The notes below the pieces were generated by a model. It searched no databases, was not told the DNA's origin, and was given only the letters and a program-made list of their open reading frames with translations. DNA of 64,000 bases from positions 5,682,501 through 5,746,500 of the forward strand of contig WPIO01000019.1 of NCBI GenBank assembly GCA_009760855.2. Direction: 5' to 3'. Below are positions 61,183 to 64,000 of this stretch, piece after piece. Every line of letters starts with the position of its first letter. Within the stretch, counting starts at the first letter, position 1. The position numbers were made by a program, and so were the translations under genes. Source of the DNA: Cristatella mucedo (taxonomy: Eukaryota > Bryozoa > Phylactolaemata > Cristatellidae).

Positions 61183-61687
61183 ACAGCTGCCATTTCCACA
61201 ATAAACGTCAGAACACTTGAGGTTTTGATTCAAAATGATGCACAATGGTGTTACGGGTTTACCCACCAAATTTCATGTAATTGCACTCGCTAGTTCTCGT
61301 GCTCTGGCCTCAAATGTCCCGGGTCAGCCAGCCTATTTGCACGTTCGAACGACGATACAGCTGCAATTTCAACAAAAGCTTCACGAAACTGGGGTTTTGA
61401 TTGCAAAATTATTGCAAGCAATGATCCAGTCTAAGCCTACCAAATTTCATACGATTTCGCTTGAGCGAGCACATGCTACAGCCTCCAATGGCCCGGGTCA
61501 GCCAGCCTATCTACATATTCGAACTGGGATAGAGCAGCCATTTCCAAAACAAGCGTTTCGAAGCTGCGATTTTGATACTAATTTAAAGAAAACAGTTTTC
61601 CAGGTTTACCAACAAAATTTCACAACATAGCGTTTGGGGTTTCTCGTGCTATGGCCTCCAATTGCCCAGACCAACGAGCCTCCCTAC
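61183..61687. repeat. 174-bp tandem repeat, about three units
   Basis: Units start at 61183, 61357 and 61531, marked by A(C/G)AG(C/G)(T/A)GCCATTTC-like sequence followed by AAATTTCAT and GGCCCGGGTCAGCCAGCC-type blocks. The array resumes at 63966 beyond the hAT element and runs off the window end. Units are diverged by point changes. Confidence 0.85.
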
Positions 61688-61981
61688 TAGAGTTTCTTGT
61701 AACTGTTTAACTGTAACAGTAAAACAGCTGTTTTTCGCCCAAAATAAAAAGCCCGCAAATAGCTGTTTTTTCTAACACTGTAATGGAAGTTTTTAAACGA
61801 AAAGATACTACAACTGAAGCTCCAAACGTTCATTATAGATATGAAATATGTAACGGAAGACCAATTTTTAAAATTTCTTTCGAATGTGTTAGTGATTTTT
61901 ATGATTTTCATCAAATTGGCCGAAAACTGAAATTCAAGTACAATTTAGAAAAAATTAAATAAGACATAAATTAAATTAATC

Positions 61982-62278
61982 TTGTGGCATCAACTAATAT
62001 TGATGTTCTTTTCAGCCATATCGTCAGTTTGGGAATACGCCGAAAAACGAAAGAATCCAGTTATCGAAGAGCTAGATGGTCAATGTGGACGATGCAATAA
62101 AATCATCAGTTGTTCTGGAAACTCCACAACAACGTTAAAGGATCATCTGAAAATACACATAATTGATTTTGATAATCCTGCTGGAGGGCGTACATCCAAG
62201 AAAGAGGCCGTCAATAATAAGATAACAAAAACGATTGCCGATTTCCTGGGGCGAGAGTCTGAAGGAGATTATTACTGA
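61982..62278 (+). pseudogene. hAT transposase fragment with BED zinc finger
   Basis: A 98-residue open stretch with CGRCNK and DHLKIH, spaced as in BED fingers that bind transposon ends. It is preceded by VWEYAEKRKNPV, typical of hAT N-termini. It ends in a stop and the rest continues in other frames. Confidence 0.8.
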
Positions 62279-62451
62279 TCTGGCTACTGATGGAATATCG
62301 ATTAGAGCTAGTGCTGGAAACTAGAATATACGGCAATCAATCTCACGGGGCGGATTCAAACTTACACCGAACGAAAGCGATGTGATGAGGCTGGTGCATG
62401 ATGATTATGAAGAAAAGAGAAACAAACCGCTTGCCGACATCAAGGAAAAAC

Positions 62452-62452
62452 T

Positions 62453-62504
<52 letters not shown>
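62452..62504. repeat. (AG)n microsatellite inside the hAT element
   Basis: AG run between the BED-finger and core fragments of the transposase, following KEKLERE codons, so it probably grew out of coding GAGAG sequence. Confidence 0.94.
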
Positions 62505-62506
<2 letters not shown>

Positions 62507-62514
62507 AAGTTTAG

Positions 62515-62737
62515 CATGACTATAAATGAATGCACAACAACCAAGACAGGTCGTCGATTCTTCGGAGTCAACATTCACGATAGCGGCAAAAAAACAAGCA
62601 AGACGGGCCTTGTTCGCATATTTGGTTCGTGCACTGTTCTCGATGTGGTCGAATCAATGAAACAGAATTTGAGTTTTTGGAATAACAATAGAGAGGATTT
62701 GGTGAGATCTACTCAAGGCGGTGCTGCAGTAAATTAG
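62515..62737 (+). pseudogene. hAT transposase fragment, start of catalytic core
   Basis: Encodes SMTINECTTTKTGRRFFGVN and TGLVRIFGSCTVLDVVESMK, matching the region of hAT transposases that starts the RNase-H-like fold (usual pattern F-(L/I)T-DEYTS-RN-RY--INVH). The usual acidic residues read NEC here, so catalysis is doubtful. Confidence 0.75.
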
Positions 62738-62787
62738 GAATGCACTAGCCACATCATGACATAGGACAGTTCTGCTTAATCCATGGT

Positions 62788-63282
62788 GTGCACTTTGGAT
62801 TATGTGACACGTGCAAGACGAGTACTGAGATGGACGATTTAAATCTGGATATCGACGATATTGATGAAATGGACAGTTGTGAAGCAGGTACGGACTTGGG
62901 ATTGATCAGTGATGATACATTAGAAGGAGACGAAGTTATGCAAGCTTCTCAAATTCATCAAAAAATCAACTTCAAAATAATGTCTTTCAATCTAAAGGAA
63001 AAGCTGAGTTCAGACGTTGAACTGCATCTTGACGTGAAGATTCGCAGGAACTCCATCCCAACGATGTTAGAGCCGCTAGTCAAGACAAATCGTCATCCGC
63101 GTGACATTAGCCAAATTCAAGGCGCTGGAAATGATTGCAGGAATGAGACATTGGGTTTGGATGCTCTCAACCCTTCTGAGGTAATGGAACCTATGAAACT
63201 TGCCGTTGAGAATGTAAGTCGCGAGGACGTGACGTTGGTGAGTGCTGACACAATTTTAGAATTCATGTTCAACGAGCTCTAA
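62788..63282 (+). pseudogene. hAT transposase fragment, central core
   Basis: Begins with MHFGLCDTCKT just after CLIHGV in the neighbouring sequence, the hAT C-A-H-hxL motif. It then has an acidic insertion (LNLDIDDIDEMDSCEAGTDL) and LHLDVKIRRNSIPTMLEPLV, corresponding to the family D-(K/T)TRWNS-hxML motif with I-R-R replacing T-R-W. A stop occurs before the C-terminal piece. Confidence 0.75.
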
Positions 63283-63965
63283 TCGGAATAATGACATTAA
63301 TAACAAGTTCATTACAAATTTTAAGTGTCGCGTTGAACAGCAATTGAACAAAAATGTCGTGGACTTCTTTCGCAGTCTCAAAGGATTCATCTGTGGCCCG
63401 TCAAAAACTGCTCTACATTTTGCAGAAAATCTAGTTTCTTTTTTTTTGGGAGTCGACGATGTAGAAGTTGTCGTTGAACAGTCGTCAAATGGTGCTGAAA
63501 GTGTGAACTTGTCTCTTCAAGATGAATTGAATTTGTTGCTTCAAAGAGAAAGAGGATCATCAATTGCAGTCGGAGGACAAGACAGTTTCATATGGCTTAA
63601 GTTCGAATTCACGCTCTTCTGGAACTCTGGTCAGCTCACTGAAAATCTCCAGAAATTGTAAACGCAATTCTATCCATGAAATCGACATCAACCGACGTTG
63701 AAAGAGTTTTTTTGGTCTGTTCGAATTTCTGAACCAAATTTAGATCGCGTCTCTCAGACAAGTCGCTTAATGCATTTGTATTCTCGAACAATTATTATCA
63801 GAAGTCAAAATGATTCGACTTAGCACTTATAACAAAAGTTATATATTACAACGGTTTTCATCATAAAAATAATTTATTGACTAAAATTCGTTGAAAAATG
63901 GAAAAACAGCTGTTACCAGCTGCTTTTTGAAAATTCAAAAATGACTCAGAAACCCTACTTCCTAC

Positions 63966-64000
63966 AGGGGCGAAACAGCTGCCATTTCCATAATAGGTGT
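63966..64000. repeat. 174-bp tandem repeat, resumed after the hAT element
   Basis: The sequence ACAGCTGCCATTTCC at 63976 matches the unit start at 61183, showing the hAT element split one unit. The repeat continues past the window. Confidence 0.8.

Larger units (their letters stand above)
61688..63957 (+). mobile_element. hAT-family DNA transposon with BED finger, disrupted
   Basis: Termini TAGAGTTTCT and (reverse complement of the right end) TAGGGTTTCT form a 10-bp inverted repeat with one mismatch. Flanking 8-bp copies CTCCCTAC and CTTCCTAC (7 of 8) are the expected hAT target duplication. Both ends carry a subterminal AACAGCTGTTTTT motif. Inside, on the + strand, are a BED-type finger (CGRCNK...DHLKIH, about 62083-62155), hAT core pieces (SMTINECTTTKTGRRFFGVN; CLIHGVHFGLCDTCKT; LHLDVKIRRNSIPTMLEP) and a C-terminal dimerisation-type region (STSTDVERVF, SRLSDKSLNAFVF, about 63680-63780). 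Stops and frameshifts separate these pieces and an (AG)n run sits at 62452-62504, so the copy is not expected to be autonomous. Confidence 0.9.

Overview
The window is eukaryotic nuclear DNA from an animal, most likely an invertebrate. The evidence is GT-AG introns with short coding exons, two recognisable animal genes in pieces on the + strand, and dense repeats: degenerate L2/CR1-type LINEs, two tRNA-derived SINE families, a hAT DNA transposon, a MULE remnant and long microsatellites. Coding exons are clearly more GC-rich than introns and spacers. I cannot name the species from the sequence.

Region 1 (1-6.9 kb): repeat-bearing DNA with L2 pieces, one or two SINEs and short direct repeats. 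No exon could be defended here, so the 5' end of the first gene lies here unrecognised or upstream of the window.

Region 2 (6.88-33.85 kb): a myosin phosphatase Rho-interacting protein homologue (MPRIP/M-RIP, outspread in flies). I joined 20 coding exons by splice sites and phase into one open frame of 2,427 residues ending in a stop at 33852-33854. Its order is PH domain 1, a long low-complexity Ser/Ala/Pro linker, PH domain 2, a second linker, then coiled coil over most of the C-terminal half. The protein is an actin and myosin-phosphatase scaffold. The 5' part of PH1 and the start codon are not assigned.

Region 3 (33.9-44.3 kb): intergenic or 5' intronic DNA filled with transposon debris, including a broken L2 ORF2 with endonuclease and reverse transcriptase parts, and one exon-sized RRM relic of RBM42 type on the - strand.

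Region 4 (44.31-58.06 kb, continuing): CDC23/APC8, a TPR subunit of the anaphase-promoting complex, in 11 recognised exons covering about 470 residues. N-terminal exon(s) and the C-terminal end are not found. Exon 4 carries a perfect 162-bp tandem duplication that copies its 3' end and a GC-type splice donor.

Region 5 (58-64 kb): repeats, probably a CDC23 intron or downstream DNA. It has SINEs, a MULE transposase remnant, a 174-bp tandem repeat and a hAT element (61688-63957) inserted into that repeat with a 7-of-8 matching target-site duplication.

The two genes share orientation but nothing shows a functional link. I found no evidence for a novel multi-gene system. The most unusual points are the duplicated splice donor in CDC23, two GC-AG introns, the SINE/LINE shared 3' tail, and the hAT insertion inside a satellite.
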